NCBI GenBank assembly: GCA_900696525.1
Contig: CAADGL010000016.1
Coordinates: 62,001 to 126,000, forward strand
DNA: 64,000 bases
Source of the DNA: an uncultured Planctomycetota bacterium
Lineage (GTDB): Bacteria; Planctomycetota; Phycisphaerae; UBA1845; Fen-1342
Reading direction: 5' to 3'
Shown here: one piece after another, positions 38,729 to 47,775 of the stretch
Layout of the letters: the number at the start of each line of letters is the position of its first letter
Numbering within the stretch: the first letter of the stretch is position 1
Made by a program: the position numbers and the translations under genes
Notes under the pieces: model-generated
The model's input: only the letters and a program-made list of their open reading frames with translations
Databases searched by the model: none
What the model was told of the DNA's origin: nothing

Positions 38729-40264
38729 TCAACCGGGCGACACGGGCTCGCCGGCGTCGGCCTCCGCTCCGAGCGCCGCCGCCGGCGCCGGCGCGGCCTG
38801 CTGGGCCGTCGCGGCGGTTTCGGCCGGCGGCGCATCGGCGAAGATGCGTATCTGCCGCCAGGCGCCGGAGTGGAAGCGCCGCCACAACAGCACGCCCAGG
38901 ACCAGGATGTAGAGCGTGCACATGCTCCACGGCCCGTGCGCGCCGAGCTGCGGTGCGCCGCGGCTCAGCAGCAGACCGAACGGCACGAAGATGCCCCAGC
39001 AGCACAGCGCGAACAGCAGCGCCGGCACGCGCGTGTCTCCTGCCCCGCGGGCCGCGAAGCTGTAGACGACGCAGACCGCGTCGGAGAACTGGAACACCGC
39101 GACCCACACGAGCATCAGCGTCGCAGAAGCGATCACCGCGGCGCGCACCTCCGCCTCCTGCTCGAAGCACAATCTCTCCGCCAGCCACCCGCCGCACGTG
39201 ACGAAAACCAGTCCCATGGCCGACATGTAGCCGCAGATCAAGCGCCGGGCCGCGCGCACCTTCCGCGCGGCGGTCTCCGGGCTGCCGGCGCCGATCGCGT
39301 TGCCGACCTGCGTCGTCAGCGCCAGGCCGACGCCCAGCGCCGGCATGAACGACAGGTGCATGTACTGGATGGCCAGGCCGGCGGCGGCCATCTCGACCGA
39401 GCCGAAGGGCGGGATCATCAACTGCGTGAACACGAACCACGCGCCGATGTCCACCAGCCACTGGAAGGCCACCGGCCCGCCCAGGTGAACCACTTCGCCC
39501 AGCCGCGCCGCCTTTGGACGCCAGTCATTGAGCCGGTAGCGCTCGACCAGCCCTCGCCACATCAGCGGCGTCAGCAGCACCATCAACCGCAGGCACCAGG
39601 CCGCCAGCGTGGCGATGCCCGCGCCGGCGATGCCGAGCGCCGGCATGCCCCAGTGGCCGAAGATCAGCGCGTAGTTGCCGATCACGTTGCCCACCAGCGA
39701 AACGCCCATCGCCGCGAAGCCGATGATCGGCCGCCGCACGCCGTTGTAGAAAGACTCCAACCCGGCGCAGGCCGTCATCGGTCCGATCGCCCAGAAGGTC
39801 ACGCTCAGGAACGCGATCTCCAGCGACTCCACCGCCGGCGGATGCCCGCCCAGCACCGCGAGGAACGGAAACCAGCGCGGCACGAGCAGCGCGATCGGCG
39901 CGCTGACGGCGGCGGCGATCAGTGCGATGTACAGCGCCTGCCAGACGTACGCGCCGGCGCGCTGCGGCTCGCCGCGGCCCTCGGCCTGCGAGACGAACGT
40001 CTGCACGCCCTGGGTGAGGCCCATGCCGACGCAGCCGATGGTGAACAGCAGCAGTGCGGACGGATAGATCGCCGCCTGCGCGTCGGTTCCCAGCTGCGAG
40101 ACCATGTAGAAATCGATGAAGCCCATCAGCATGCGCGACAGCGTCATGCCGATCATCGGCAACGCCAGCCAGAGCAGCGCCAGCGTGTCGCTGCGGGCGA
40201 TCAGCGCGCCGAAGCGCGCCCGCAGCCCCGCCGCATCTCCGGGATGATGACTCGTTTCCGACAA
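38729..40264 (-). CDS. MATE-family multidrug/toxin exporter
   Basis: A 511-residue polytopic inner-membrane protein with twelve hydrophobic segments in two repeated halves. ALPMIGMTLSRMLMGFIDFYMVSQLG is the typical first-helix MATE motif, with MTACAGLESFYNG and VGNVIGNYALIFG later in the first half. Members exchange Na+ or H+ for organic cations. A C-terminal Ala/Pro-rich cytosolic tail of about 50 residues is unusual but not informative. It is separated from the upstream dehydrogenase-like gene by a terminator and so probably has its own promoter. Confidence 0.92.
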   Translation of the reverse strand: MSETSHHPGDAAGLRARFGALIARSDTLALLWLALPMIGMTLSRMLMGFIDFYMVSQLGTDAQAAIYPSALLLFTIGCVGMGLTQGVQTFVSQAEGRGEPQRAGAYVWQALYIALIAAAVSAPIALLVPRWFPFLAVLGGHPPAVESLEIAFLSVTFWAIGPMTACAGLESFYNGVRRPIIGFAAMGVSLVGNVIGNYALIFGHWGMPALGIAGAGIATLAAWCLRLMVLLTPLMWRGLVERYRLNDWRPKAARLGEVVHLGGPVAFQWLVDIGAWFVFTQLMIPPFGSVEMAAAGLAIQYMHLSFMPALGVGLALTTQVGNAIGAGSPETAARKVRAARRLICGYMSAMGLVFVTCGGWLAERLCFEQEAEVRAAVIASATLMLVWVAVFQFSDAVCVVYSFAARGAGDTRVPALLFALCCWGIFVPFGLLLSRGAPQLGAHGPWSMCTLYILVLGVLLWRRFHSGAWRQIRIFADAPPAETAATAQQAAPAPAAALGAEADAGEPVSPG

Positions 40265-40320
40265 GGGCCGTCTCGGCTCATGCCCGCGGGTGACAACACT
40301 CCCGCCTGGCCGAAATCCAA

Positions 40321-40356
40321 TAAAAAGGGCTTCGACGCCTGCCGCCGAAGCCCTTT
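40321..40356 (-). terminator. Rho-independent terminator after the sorbosone-dehydrogenase-like gene
   Basis: Perfect 11-bp stem AAAGGGCTTCG/CGAAGCCCTTT with an 11-nt loop. On the minus strand it is followed by TTTTTA. It lies about 190 bp after the stop of the gene at 40542-42053 and before the MATE start. Confidence 0.85.
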
Positions 40357-40541
40357 CACACTCAGCAGAAGCTGGACCGTGGCGCTCAGGGCGGCGTGCG
40401 CACGGGCACGGCGAACACGTCGCTGGCCCGCGTGGCGTTTGTCACGTGCAGCGCCTGCATTGGTCACCTCTCACGGGCCGTGACGCACGGCCCCGTCGTC
40501 GCGGCGCCCGTATTACCCGGACGCCGCCCGGCGGTCAATCT

Positions 40542-42053
40542 CTACGGCTGGCTGCACGGGAAGTTGGCCAGGAAGATTCCCAGGTCCGACTGGTCGGTCA
40601 CGCCGTCGCCGTTGATATCGCCGCCGTCATGCTTGCCGAACGCCTGGAGCAGGATGCCCAGGTCGGACTGGTCGGTGTCGCCGTCGCCGTCCAGGTCGCC
40701 GACGCACTCGCAACTGTCGGGCACGCCGTTGTTGTTCAGGTCGGGCACGACGCCGGCGGCCACTTCGCACTCATCGACGATGCCGTTGCCGTTGCAGTCG
40801 GTGATCGGCTGGTTCGGCACGATCTTGAAGACCTCGCCGCCCTGGTCGGTGATGTAGATCTCGCCGTACGCGTCGAGCCCGAACGACGTGATGGCGTTGA
40901 TCGTGAAGTTGGGCGGATCAAGCTCGGCGGTGCGCTCGGTGAACTCCTGGATGCCGCCGAGAATCGAATAGCGGAAGCTCCAGATCCGCGCCGTGCAGTA
41001 GTCGGCGAAGAAGTAGATGCCGTGCATGTCCGGCATCGCGCAGCCGCGATAGACGTAGCCGCCCGTGATGGAGCAGTTTCCGCCGGCGTGCGAGTAGTTG
41101 TAGATCGGAAGGATCAGCCCCGGCCCGTTGCAGGTGCAGCCGGTCAGGCCGGTGCAGGCGAAGCCCTCCATGCAGCGCCAGCCGTAGTTCTCGCCGCCGG
41201 TGCTGTTGCCCGGCTGGAAGTCGATCTCCTCCCAGGCGTTCTGCCCGACGTCGGCGATCCACAGGTCGCCGGTCAGCGCGTCGAAGCTGGCGCGCCATGG
41301 GTTGCGCAGCCCGTAGGCCCAGATCGCTGGGTTGCCGCCGCCCCCGGCGAACGGGTTGCTGGGCGGAATGGCCCAGTTGATGTTGGCGTCGGCGGGGAAC
41401 TCGTCCTCGTCGCCGCTGTTGGGGATGTTGTCGGGACCGTCCACGTCGATGCGCAGCATCTTGCCGAGCAGCACGGTCAGGTTCTGAGCCCGGTTTCCAG
41501 GATCATTGGCGCTGCCGCCGTCGCCCATCGAGACGTAGAGGTAGCCCTCCGTGTCGTCCGGGGCGAAGGCGATCCACCCGCCGTTGTGGTTCGAGAACGG
41601 CTGGGCGATCGTCGCCACGATCCGCACCGAGTTCGGATCGGCCGTCAGCGGGTTGAGCGCCCGGTACTCGGCGATCACCGTGGCGCCCGAGGAATTTGTG
41701 TAGTTCACGTAGAAGCGGCGGTTGTTCTCGTCGTTGTAGCGCGGGTGGAACGCCAGCCCCAGCAGCCCCTGCTCGCTGCCGGTCGACACCGGCGAGATCG
41801 ACAGGAACGGCGACGCGAGCAGGCCGTAGCCCGGCAGCGTGAGCACGCGTATGCGGCCCACGTTCCCCGAGCGCTGCTCGACCACATACACGCGGTTGTA
41901 GTCCCCCGGCGCGTGCGTCACAAACAGCGGGTTCGACAGCCCGGCGGCGACGCGGATCGTCGTCAGCGGCGTCGTGCCGGCCGAAGCGCTCGATGCCAGC
42001 AGAACAGTCAGGGCGGTTCCGGCGAACAAGGAAAGCAACCGGACCTCTCTCAT
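40542..42053 (-). CDS. Secreted PQQ-dependent sorbosone/glucose dehydrogenase-like beta-propeller
   Basis: 503 residues with a signal peptide ending near SSASA-GTT. A six-bladed beta-propeller of the GSDH/HHIP type follows: GLSNPLFVTHAPGD, GLLGLAFHPRYNDENNRRFYVNY, SNHNGGWIAFAPDD, YLYVSMGDGGSANDPGNRAQ, WAYGLRNPWRASFDALTGDL and GENYGWRCMEG. A C-terminal module of about 70 residues has dockerin-like calcium loops (DCNGNGIVDEC, DLNNNGVPDSC, DLDGDGDTDQSDLGILLQ, DINGDGVTDQSDLGIFL), common on Planctomycetota exoproteins. The cofactor PQQ is a family expectation, not visible. AAGGAGG precedes the ATG. Confidence 0.9.
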   Translation of the reverse strand: MREVRLLSLFAGTALTVLLASSASAGTTPLTTIRVAAGLSNPLFVTHAPGDYNRVYVVEQRSGNVGRIRVLTLPGYGLLASPFLSISPVSTGSEQGLLGLAFHPRYNDENNRRFYVNYTNSSGATVIAEYRALNPLTADPNSVRIVATIAQPFSNHNGGWIAFAPDDTEGYLYVSMGDGGSANDPGNRAQNLTVLLGKMLRIDVDGPDNIPNSGDEDEFPADANINWAIPPSNPFAGGGGNPAIWAYGLRNPWRASFDALTGDLWIADVGQNAWEEIDFQPGNSTGGENYGWRCMEGFACTGLTGCTCNGPGLILPIYNYSHAGGNCSITGGYVYRGCAMPDMHGIYFFADYCTARIWSFRYSILGGIQEFTERTAELDPPNFTINAITSFGLDAYGEIYITDQGGEVFKIVPNQPITDCNGNGIVDECEVAAGVVPDLNNNGVPDSCECVGDLDGDGDTDQSDLGILLQAFGKHDGGDINGDGVTDQSDLGIFLANFPCSQP

Positions 42054-42342
42054 GGCGACCTCCTTAAGGGTGATCTAGCGGCGCAGCGCACGGTCGAAAC
42101 CGGTCGGTCGGATCGAACCTCAGCCCGGTGGCTGACGACTGGCCCGCCCTCCTGGGCCATCCTCGGGCGCTGTGATGGTCGGAAAACCAGCGAGCCTATC
42201 TTAGCTTAGACCCGCCCGGGCCGCCAGACCTTCTTTCCGGCACTTCAGGCAGGGACATGGCGCCGGCCGGCGTTGCGGCAGTGCCGAAGCCGGGGTGCGG
42301 GAGGCCCTTATATCGGAGCGAAGACGCCGATCGGGCGCGGGC

Positions 42343-42801
42343 TCATGGCGTCCCGTTCTCGGACTTCGACGTGTGGTCGTGCACGATCACCCACCTTCCG
42401 TCGATCCGCCGGAACACGAGCGAGAAGTTCCCGCCGAGGCTGCCGTCGGCGCGCTCCAGCCGCCAGCGGCCGAGCACGAGGGCGGCGGCGTCCGAGATCG
42501 GGCTGACCTCCAGGTCGTCGAAGGTCAGCCGGCCCATGCGTTCCGTAGTCGGATACGCCGCCCGGAAGCGCGCGACGGTGTTGTCGTATCCGCGGTGCGT
42601 CTGCCCCCGCGAGCTGAATGTGAGGTCGGGCGAGCGCCAGTAGGGCCGCATGAAGCCGTCGAGGTCGCCGCGGTTCCACGCCTCGGCCTGCGCGTCGAGG
42701 ATGCGGCGCAGCTCATCCGCGGAAACGCTCGCGGACTGCCGGCAGCCGACCGCCCCGGCCGCAATACCCACGCACAGCCAGAACCCAACGGCTCGGTTCA
42801 T
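42343..42801 (-). CDS. SnoaL/DUF4440-like lipoprotein
   Basis: 152 residues. The lipobox AGAVGC is at about residues 16-20 behind a hydrophobic leader. The rest is a cone-shaped NTF2-like fold of the DUF4440 kind: LDAQAEAWNRGDLDGFMRPYW, then FRRIDGRWVIVHDHTS. These proteins bind small ligands or act as simple enzymes; the function here is unknown. The ATG at 42801 overlaps the upstream stop (ATGA) and has AGGAG in front; a longer open frame to 43242 runs antisense-like through the neighbour and is not used. Confidence 0.85.
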   Translation of the reverse strand: MNRAVGFWLCVGIAAGAVGCRQSASVSADELRRILDAQAEAWNRGDLDGFMRPYWRSPDLTFSSRGQTHRGYDNTVARFRAAYPTTERMGRLTFDDLEVSPISDAAALVLGRWRLERADGSLGGNFSLVFRRIDGRWVIVHDHTSKSENGTP

Positions 42802-44531
42802 TCCGATGCTCCTTGCGTCGGGGCGGGCAGCGCGTCCGGCGCCGGCGGATCGACGATGCGCACGATCATCATGCCTTGCGGCTCGACGTACTCGCGCACC
42901 AGGTAGCGCTCGTCGGCGAGCGCCCGGGCCTCGGCCAGTGCGAACACCGGCATCCAGTCCGACGCCGGGTCGAACACCGCGCGTCCCTGTTCGTCGATCC
43001 CCCAGGTGAAGACGCAGTACTGCACGCCTGCGGCGCGCGCGATCTGGTTGAACGTCTGCGCGTCCTCGGCGTTGGTCAGCGCGGCGGCGATGTTGTAGCG
43101 CTCGACCCAGTCGACGCGCGGGTTGCTGTGGCCCAGCGGCAGCAGCACGACCTTGCGGGCCGTGCTCGGGTGCAGCCAGCAGTACGCCAGGTGCAAGTCG
43201 AGCATGAACACGTCGTCCCGCCGCGTGTTCGCCCGGATCCACTCCGCCGCGGCGCGAGCATGGCCCGGGTAGTAGCCCTCGGGGGTCGGCATGTGGCTGT
43301 AGTGCTCACGCGCATGCAACAGCCCCCAGAGCCCCGTGAGCGCCAGGCAGACGGCGTACGCCGCCCCGCGCAGCGCCGGCCGATCGCGCAGCGCCGCCAC
43401 GCGCGCCGCCAGCCACGCGAGCAGCGCAGCGACGCCGAGCCCCACGCAGATCGCCCAGAGCAACTGGAAGTGCATCTGGAACTGGTGCGGCAGCAGCACG
43501 GGAAGCTCCTGGCACCACCCGGGTCCGAAGCGGCGCAGGTACGCGGGAGCCTGCCCGGCGATGGTCAGCGCCAGGCCGCAAAGCAGCAGCCGCTGCGCCA
43601 GGCTCGCGCGGCGCATGACGGACACGAGACCGGCCAGTCCGACGCCCCAGATCCACGGGTTGGCGTCGATCGCCGCCCAGTGCAGGGTCGCCATTTTGCT
43701 GTCGATGAACTCGCGCGGCAGCCGGTTGAGTATCGGCCCGTGCTGGAAGAGCTGGAGCAGCGGCCAGCCGATCAGGCCGGCGAGCACCACGAGCAACCCC
43801 CCGCGCATCAGCAACCGCTGCGCCCTGTCGAGCGTGCCGGCCCGCGTCAGCGCCGCCGCGTCCCAAGCGGTCCGCGCCAGGATCATCGCCGCCAGGATCG
43901 CGGGCACGAGCGGATGAAACAGGACCGACATCCCCAGCCACGCGCCGCACAAGCCGCTGAGCAGCACGGATTCGCGCCGCTCCGCCAGCGCGTACACGAG
44001 CAGGAAGGCCCACGCGCCGATCAGCGCCTGCCACGACGCAATGTGCATGATGACGTACTCCTGCCACCACGGCATCGCCAGCAGCAGCGCCACGACCGAC
44101 GTGATCCCCACTTGCGGGCCCCACGCCAGCCGCACCACCACGTACAGCCCCGCCGGGATCATCCAGTTCACCAGCAACTGCGACCACAAATAGAGGCCCT
44201 CGATCGTCACCCCCAGCAGCGACGACAGCCCCGCCACAATGAGCGGCCCCAGCGGCGGATACCAGATCGTCTCGCCGAGATAGCCGGGGTCGCCCCAGCC
44301 GCCGCCAAGCTGGAAGTGCCGCGCCGAAGCGATGTCGCGGAACCCGTCGTAGGGATGGCGCTGGTCGAGCACGACCGGCGTGACGAACACGACCCAGTAC
44401 AGCGCGAAACAGCCGGCGAAAAGCAGGTCGAGCCGGCGCTCGGTCACCGACGGGATCAGCGGCGCTCGCGGAACAGGCGGCGCAACCCGCGCGCGCCGCG
44501 CCTCGGTTTCCGCCCGCCCTGGTCCCGTCAT
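42798..44531 (-). CDS. Polytopic membrane protein, GT-C glycosyltransferase-like
   Basis: 577 residues with 11 or more hydrophobic segments. DQRHPYDGFRDIASARHF and GETIWYPPLGPLI in the first periplasmic loop resemble the acidic first loop of GT-C (ArnT/PMT/GT39-type) transferases that use lipid-linked sugars, and the C-terminus is a soluble periplasmic domain with ARAAAEWIRANTRRDDVFML. Identity to a known transferase cannot be established by eye. It is the third gene of a four-gene run; the preceding SDR gene ends 19 nt upstream. Confidence 0.65.
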   Translation of the reverse strand: MTGPGRAETEARRARVAPPVPRAPLIPSVTERRLDLLFAGCFALYWVVFVTPVVLDQRHPYDGFRDIASARHFQLGGGWGDPGYLGETIWYPPLGPLIVAGLSSLLGVTIEGLYLWSQLLVNWMIPAGLYVVVRLAWGPQVGITSVVALLLAMPWWQEYVIMHIASWQALIGAWAFLLVYALAERRESVLLSGLCGAWLGMSVLFHPLVPAILAAMILARTAWDAAALTRAGTLDRAQRLLMRGGLLVVLAGLIGWPLLQLFQHGPILNRLPREFIDSKMATLHWAAIDANPWIWGVGLAGLVSVMRRASLAQRLLLCGLALTIAGQAPAYLRRFGPGWCQELPVLLPHQFQMHFQLLWAICVGLGVAALLAWLAARVAALRDRPALRGAAYAVCLALTGLWGLLHAREHYSHMPTPEGYYPGHARAAAEWIRANTRRDDVFMLDLHLAYCWLHPSTARKVVLLPLGHSNPRVDWVERYNIAAALTNAEDAQTFNQIARAAGVQYCVFTWGIDEQGRAVFDPASDWMPVFALAEARALADERYLVREYVEPQGMMIVRIVDPPAPDALPAPTQGASE

Positions 44532-44550
44532 GCGCGTTCTCTCAGCACGG

Positions 44551-45342
44551 CTACAGCGCCGATATGCGCCCGCCGTCCACGGGCAGGCTGACGCCGGTGA
44601 TGTAGCTGGCCGCCGGCGAAGCGAGAAACGCGACGGCGGACGCGATCTCCTCCGGGCGGGCGAAGCGCTCCATGGGCGTCTGGGCCTTCATGGCGCGCTC
44701 GATCTCGTCCGGGGCGACTCCGGTCCGCGCGGCGCGGGCCTCGATCAGGCTGCGGAGCCGCGTGGTCTCGGTGTACCCGGGCAGCACGTTGTTGACGGTT
44801 ATCTCGAAGGCCGCCAGCTCGCCCGCGAGCGTCTTGGCCCAGCCTGCGACCGCGGCGCGAGTCGTATTCGAGACGCCAAGCCCGGGGATCGGCTCGCGCA
44901 CCGAGGTGCTGACGATGTTGATGATCCGCCCGTACTTGCGGGCCTTCATGCCGGGCACGACGGCCTGCGCCAGCGCCTGGTTGCACAGCACGTGCATCCG
45001 CAGCGCGCTGACGAACTCCTCCCCCGCAGCCTCGATGATCGGCCCCGGCTTCGGTCCGCCGGTGTTGTTCACCAGCACGTCGACCGGCCCGTCCCGCGCC
45101 AGGCTGTCGGCGGCGGCCCGGGCAACGGCCTCCGGGTCGGCGAAGTCGACGGCGATGGCGCGGTGGTTCTGGCCCGCGCCGTGCGCCAGCCCCGCCCGCA
45201 CCTCCTCCAGCCGGTCCGCGTCGCGGGCCATGAGACGCAGCTCCGCCCCGAGGCGCGCCAGCAGCTCCGCCACGGCCCGTCCGATGCCCTGCGTGCTGCC
45301 GCAGACGATCGCGCGCTTGCCCGTCAGGTTCACGAGGTTCAT
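44551..45342 (-). CDS. Short-chain dehydrogenase/reductase lacking the Tyr-Lys pair
   Basis: A 263-residue classical SDR fold. The cofactor motif is VCGSTQGIGRAVAE, NNTGGPKPG replaces the usual NNAG, and the C-terminal ITGVSLPVDGG is standard. At the active site the expected Y-x-x-x-K is S158-N-T-T-R162 (VSNTTRAAVAG), with the preceding serines conserved (NIVSTSV). It may bind NAD(P) without classical catalysis or use another mechanism. Known FabG-like paralogues with SNxxR in this position exist, so this is a subfamily trait rather than a sequencing error. The ATG overlaps the stop of the upstream gene (ATGA). Confidence 0.88.
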   Translation of the reverse strand: MNLVNLTGKRAIVCGSTQGIGRAVAELLARLGAELRLMARDADRLEEVRAGLAHGAGQNHRAIAVDFADPEAVARAAADSLARDGPVDVLVNNTGGPKPGPIIEAAGEEFVSALRMHVLCNQALAQAVVPGMKARKYGRIINIVSTSVREPIPGLGVSNTTRAAVAGWAKTLAGELAAFEITVNNVLPGYTETTRLRSLIEARAARTGVAPDEIERAMKAQTPMERFARPEEIASAVAFLASPAASYITGVSLPVDGGRISAL

Positions 45343-46064
45343 GGTGCGCCTCCGTCGGCCGCGATGCGCTGCTCGAACTCGCGCTTCAGAAGCGGGTCGG
45401 CGAGGATTTCCTGAACGCGCGCCCCATACGCCTCGCCGAAACGCAGCGCCGCGTCGCGCTCGCGCTCCGATGTCTTCTCCATCAGCAGCCGCAGCAGCCG
45501 CTCCCGACTGACCAGCCCCTCGGCGACCGTCGATTTCTCGAGCCTGGCCGACTGGTACGCGCCCGCAAGACGATTGTACACCACGATCCGCTCGTCGATG
45601 AAATCACGCCGCTGCGCCGCGGGCAGCGCCGCGAATCGCTCGACGTCCACCATCACCAGCGGCTTGAGCACGTCGATCAGGTTCGATTCGAAGCTCCGCC
45701 GAAGTTCGACCGGGCTGCGGTTGAGCGCCGCCACCACGTCCGCGCGGAAGCCCTCGTCCTCCGCCAGCCGCCGCGCCCTGGCCTTGAGGAACTCGACCGC
45801 CTGCTGTCGGCCGAGCGCCGGCAGGCCGCGCGAGTGGGCGACGAAGCGCACATGCTCGTCGGCGGAAGCGGTGACGGGCGGGACGCGGGGCGCAAGCACG
45901 AGCCGGTCGATGGCCAGCCAGGCCAGGCCCAGCCCGGCCAACGGCCCGAGCAGCAGCGCCGCCACCCCGACCGCCCGCTTCAGCCCGGCATTCGAAAGCG
46001 CTTGTGAGCGCGTCGCGACCTCAACGCCACCGCTGGGCTCTCGCTCGTGAGCACCGGGAAGCAT
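45339..46064 (-). CDS. Membrane-anchored helical protein of unknown function
   Basis: 241 residues: a charged N-terminus of about 30 residues, a single membrane helix (VGVAALLLGPLAGLGLAWLAI) and a helical, Arg/Glu-rich exported or cytosolic domain. No known motif is recognised. The ATG at 46064 is preferred because AGAGGGCAAAGG lies just upstream; the open frame continues 45 codons further into Arg/Pro-rich non-coding-like sequence. It is the first gene of the run with the SDR, GT-C-like and lipoprotein genes. Confidence 0.7.
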   Translation of the reverse strand: MLPGAHEREPSGGVEVATRSQALSNAGLKRAVGVAALLLGPLAGLGLAWLAIDRLVLAPRVPPVTASADEHVRFVAHSRGLPALGRQQAVEFLKARARRLAEDEGFRADVVAALNRSPVELRRSFESNLIDVLKPLVMVDVERFAALPAAQRRDFIDERIVVYNRLAGAYQSARLEKSTVAEGLVSRERLLRLLMEKTSERERDAALRFGEAYGARVQEILADPLLKREFEQRIAADGGAP

Positions 46065-46357
46065 CCTTTGCCCTCTAGGAACCGACTCGCGCCGCGGATT
46101 GCGCCAATGCTCCACGATACCGATCCGTCGTCGCAGCCGCGACCAGCTTCCGCCTCGCCCGCCCGGCGCACCGGTCAAAGGCCGACACCTTAAGGGCATA
46201 TGCCGGTTTCAGGTGAATGCCCGTATCGCGCGCCGCCGAATACGTGGTGCGTAACGCGCTGGCGGTTGGCGAGGCGCCCCCACCGTCCGCCGCGCGCCCC
46301 ATGCGGTTCCGGCGCCGGAAACAGGAGCGGCCGCGATGCGTTCGGTCGAGCAGCAGC

Positions 46358-46684
46358 TTATTCGCCTTTACCGCGTCCTGCCCTTCTTCTCGCCGGCGGA
46401 GCTTTCCGGGTTGGCGAGCTACCTCGAGCGGACCCTCGCAGGGCGTCTTGTGCGCCCTGCACGAAGTTGCGGATCTTCTGCGGCGAGGCGCCGGCAAACT
46501 CGGCCTCCCACTCGATGAGGCGGTTCAGCGCCTGGCGGCGGGCGAGCGGGTCCTCGACCATCAGCAGCAGGCCCGCGGCGCAAAGTCGCGTCACCCAGTG
46601 GCCGTTGGCCCGGGCCTCTTCATACAGCAGCTTCATGCTCGGATCGACCTGAAAATTGATCTGTGGACGACGGTCGGCTGGCAC
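46358..46684 (-). CDS. Small hypothetical protein, possibly ribbon-helix-helix-like
   Basis: 108 residues. The start RRPQINFQVDPSMKLLYEEARANGHWVTRLCAAGLLLMV reads as a short strand followed by two helices, which is the layout of ribbon-helix-helix DNA-binding proteins; this is a shape argument only. The tail after residue 85 is Arg/Ser/Pro-rich. The GTG start at 46684 has GGGGAGG 8 nt upstream, the main support for a real gene. It is divergent from the ABC transporter gene, 263 bp away. An opposing open frame (46336-46518) overlaps its end. Confidence 0.5.
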   Translation of the reverse strand: MPADRRPQINFQVDPSMKLLYEEARANGHWVTRLCAAGLLLMVEDPLARRQALNRLIEWEAEFAGASPQKIRNFVQGAQDALRGSARGSSPTRKAPPARRRAGRGKGE

Positions 46685-46947
46685 GGGCAGGACCTCCCCT
46701 CAAGAAAAATGAATATTCCTAGGGCCGGCCCGCATCTTCCTCTTGCCCTGCCCCGCCGTCCAGTGCATAGACTTTCTAGATCATCCCGCCGTCCCCTCGA
46801 CCCTGGGGACTCCTCACCGCCTCTGGCCGCGCGGCGGCGCCCCCGTCATTTCCATGTTCGCCGAGAACCGCCACGCGGCCACCCTCCTTTTCTCGCGGTC
46901 CCGACCGTGTCTCGCGGCTCACCTCCACAGCCGATAAGCTAGTTCGA

Positions 46948-47775
46948 ATGGCCGTACCGCAGCAACCCAACGAGACCGCGGCCGACGTCGCGTTCGGCGT
47001 CGCCCGCGACGCGCCGCCGGCCCTGATCGTCGCCGACCAGCTCTCCAAGGCCTTTCCAAACCCCGACGGGACGCGCAAGCTCGCCGTCCGCCAGCTCAGC
47101 CTGAGCGTCGCCCCGGGCGAGATCTACGGCCTGCTCGGCCCGAACGGCGCGGGGAAGACCACGACGCTGCGCATGATCAGCGGCCTCCTGCAACCGACCG
47201 AGGGGCGCGTCCTCATCGACGGCCAGGACGTCGCCCGCTTTCCCCTCGCGGTCAAGCGCAAGATCGGCTACCTGACCGCCAACACCGGCCTCTACGCCCG
47301 GCTCACCCCACGCGAGCTGCTCGATTACTTCGGCACGCTGTACGGAATGGCGCGCGAGGCGCGCCGGCGGCGGATCGGCGAGCTGGCCGAATACCTGGGA
47401 ATGGGTGACTTCCTCGGGCTGCGCTGCGGCGCCCTCTCGACCGGCCAGCGCCAGCGCACCAACATCGCCCGCGCCCTCATCGCCGACCCCCCCGTGCTCA
47501 TCCTCGACGAGCCGACGCTCGGCCTCGACGTCCTCAGCAACCGGCTGATCCTGAGGCTGATCCAGTCGCAGGCGCAGCAGGGCAAGGCCGTGCTGCTCAG
47601 CACGCACGCCCTCGACGAGATCGAGGTCCTCTGCCGCCGCGTCGGACTCATCCATCGCGGCGCCCTGCTGGCCGAGGGCGACCTCGATGCCCTGTGGCAG
47701 CGCACCGGGCGCACCCGGCTGAGCGAAGTCTTCCTGCACCTGGTGGGAGCCGATGAGCCGCTTCTCGCGCATTAA
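46948..47775 (+). CDS. ABC transporter ATPase (NatA-like)
   Basis: A 275-residue cytosolic ATP-binding subunit. Walker A GPNGAGKTTTL, Q-loop region YLTANTGLYARLTPREL, signature LSTGQRQRTNIARAL, Walker B VLILDEPTLGLD and switch His in LLSTHALDEIEVL are all intact. The Thr in place of Ser-Gly in the signature (LSTGQ rather than LSGGQ) is a mild variation. The coding region overlaps the permease gene by 23 nt, so the two form one transporter. The NatA/YhaQ-type family exports ions or drugs. Confidence 0.94.
   Translation: MAVPQQPNETAADVAFGVARDAPPALIVADQLSKAFPNPDGTRKLAVRQLSLSVAPGEIYGLLGPNGAGKTTTLRMISGLLQPTEGRVLIDGQDVARFPLAVKRKIGYLTANTGLYARLTPRELLDYFGTLYGMAREARRRRIGELAEYLGMGDFLGLRCGALSTGQRQRTNIARALIADPPVLILDEPTLGLDVLSNRLILRLIQSQAQQGKAVLLSTHALDEIEVLCRRVGLIHRGALLAEGDLDALWQRTGRTRLSEVFLHLVGADEPLLAH

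Noticed and set aside
40201..40467. 88-residue minus-strand open frame between the MATE and dehydrogenase-like genes
   Set aside because: It runs straight through the Rho-independent terminator hairpin and has no family similarity.
46336..46518. 60-residue plus-strand open frame with an AGGAG in front
   Set aside because: The first 35 residues look protein-like, but the rest is Arg/Ser-rich and it overlaps the better-supported minus-strand gene; left as unresolved.
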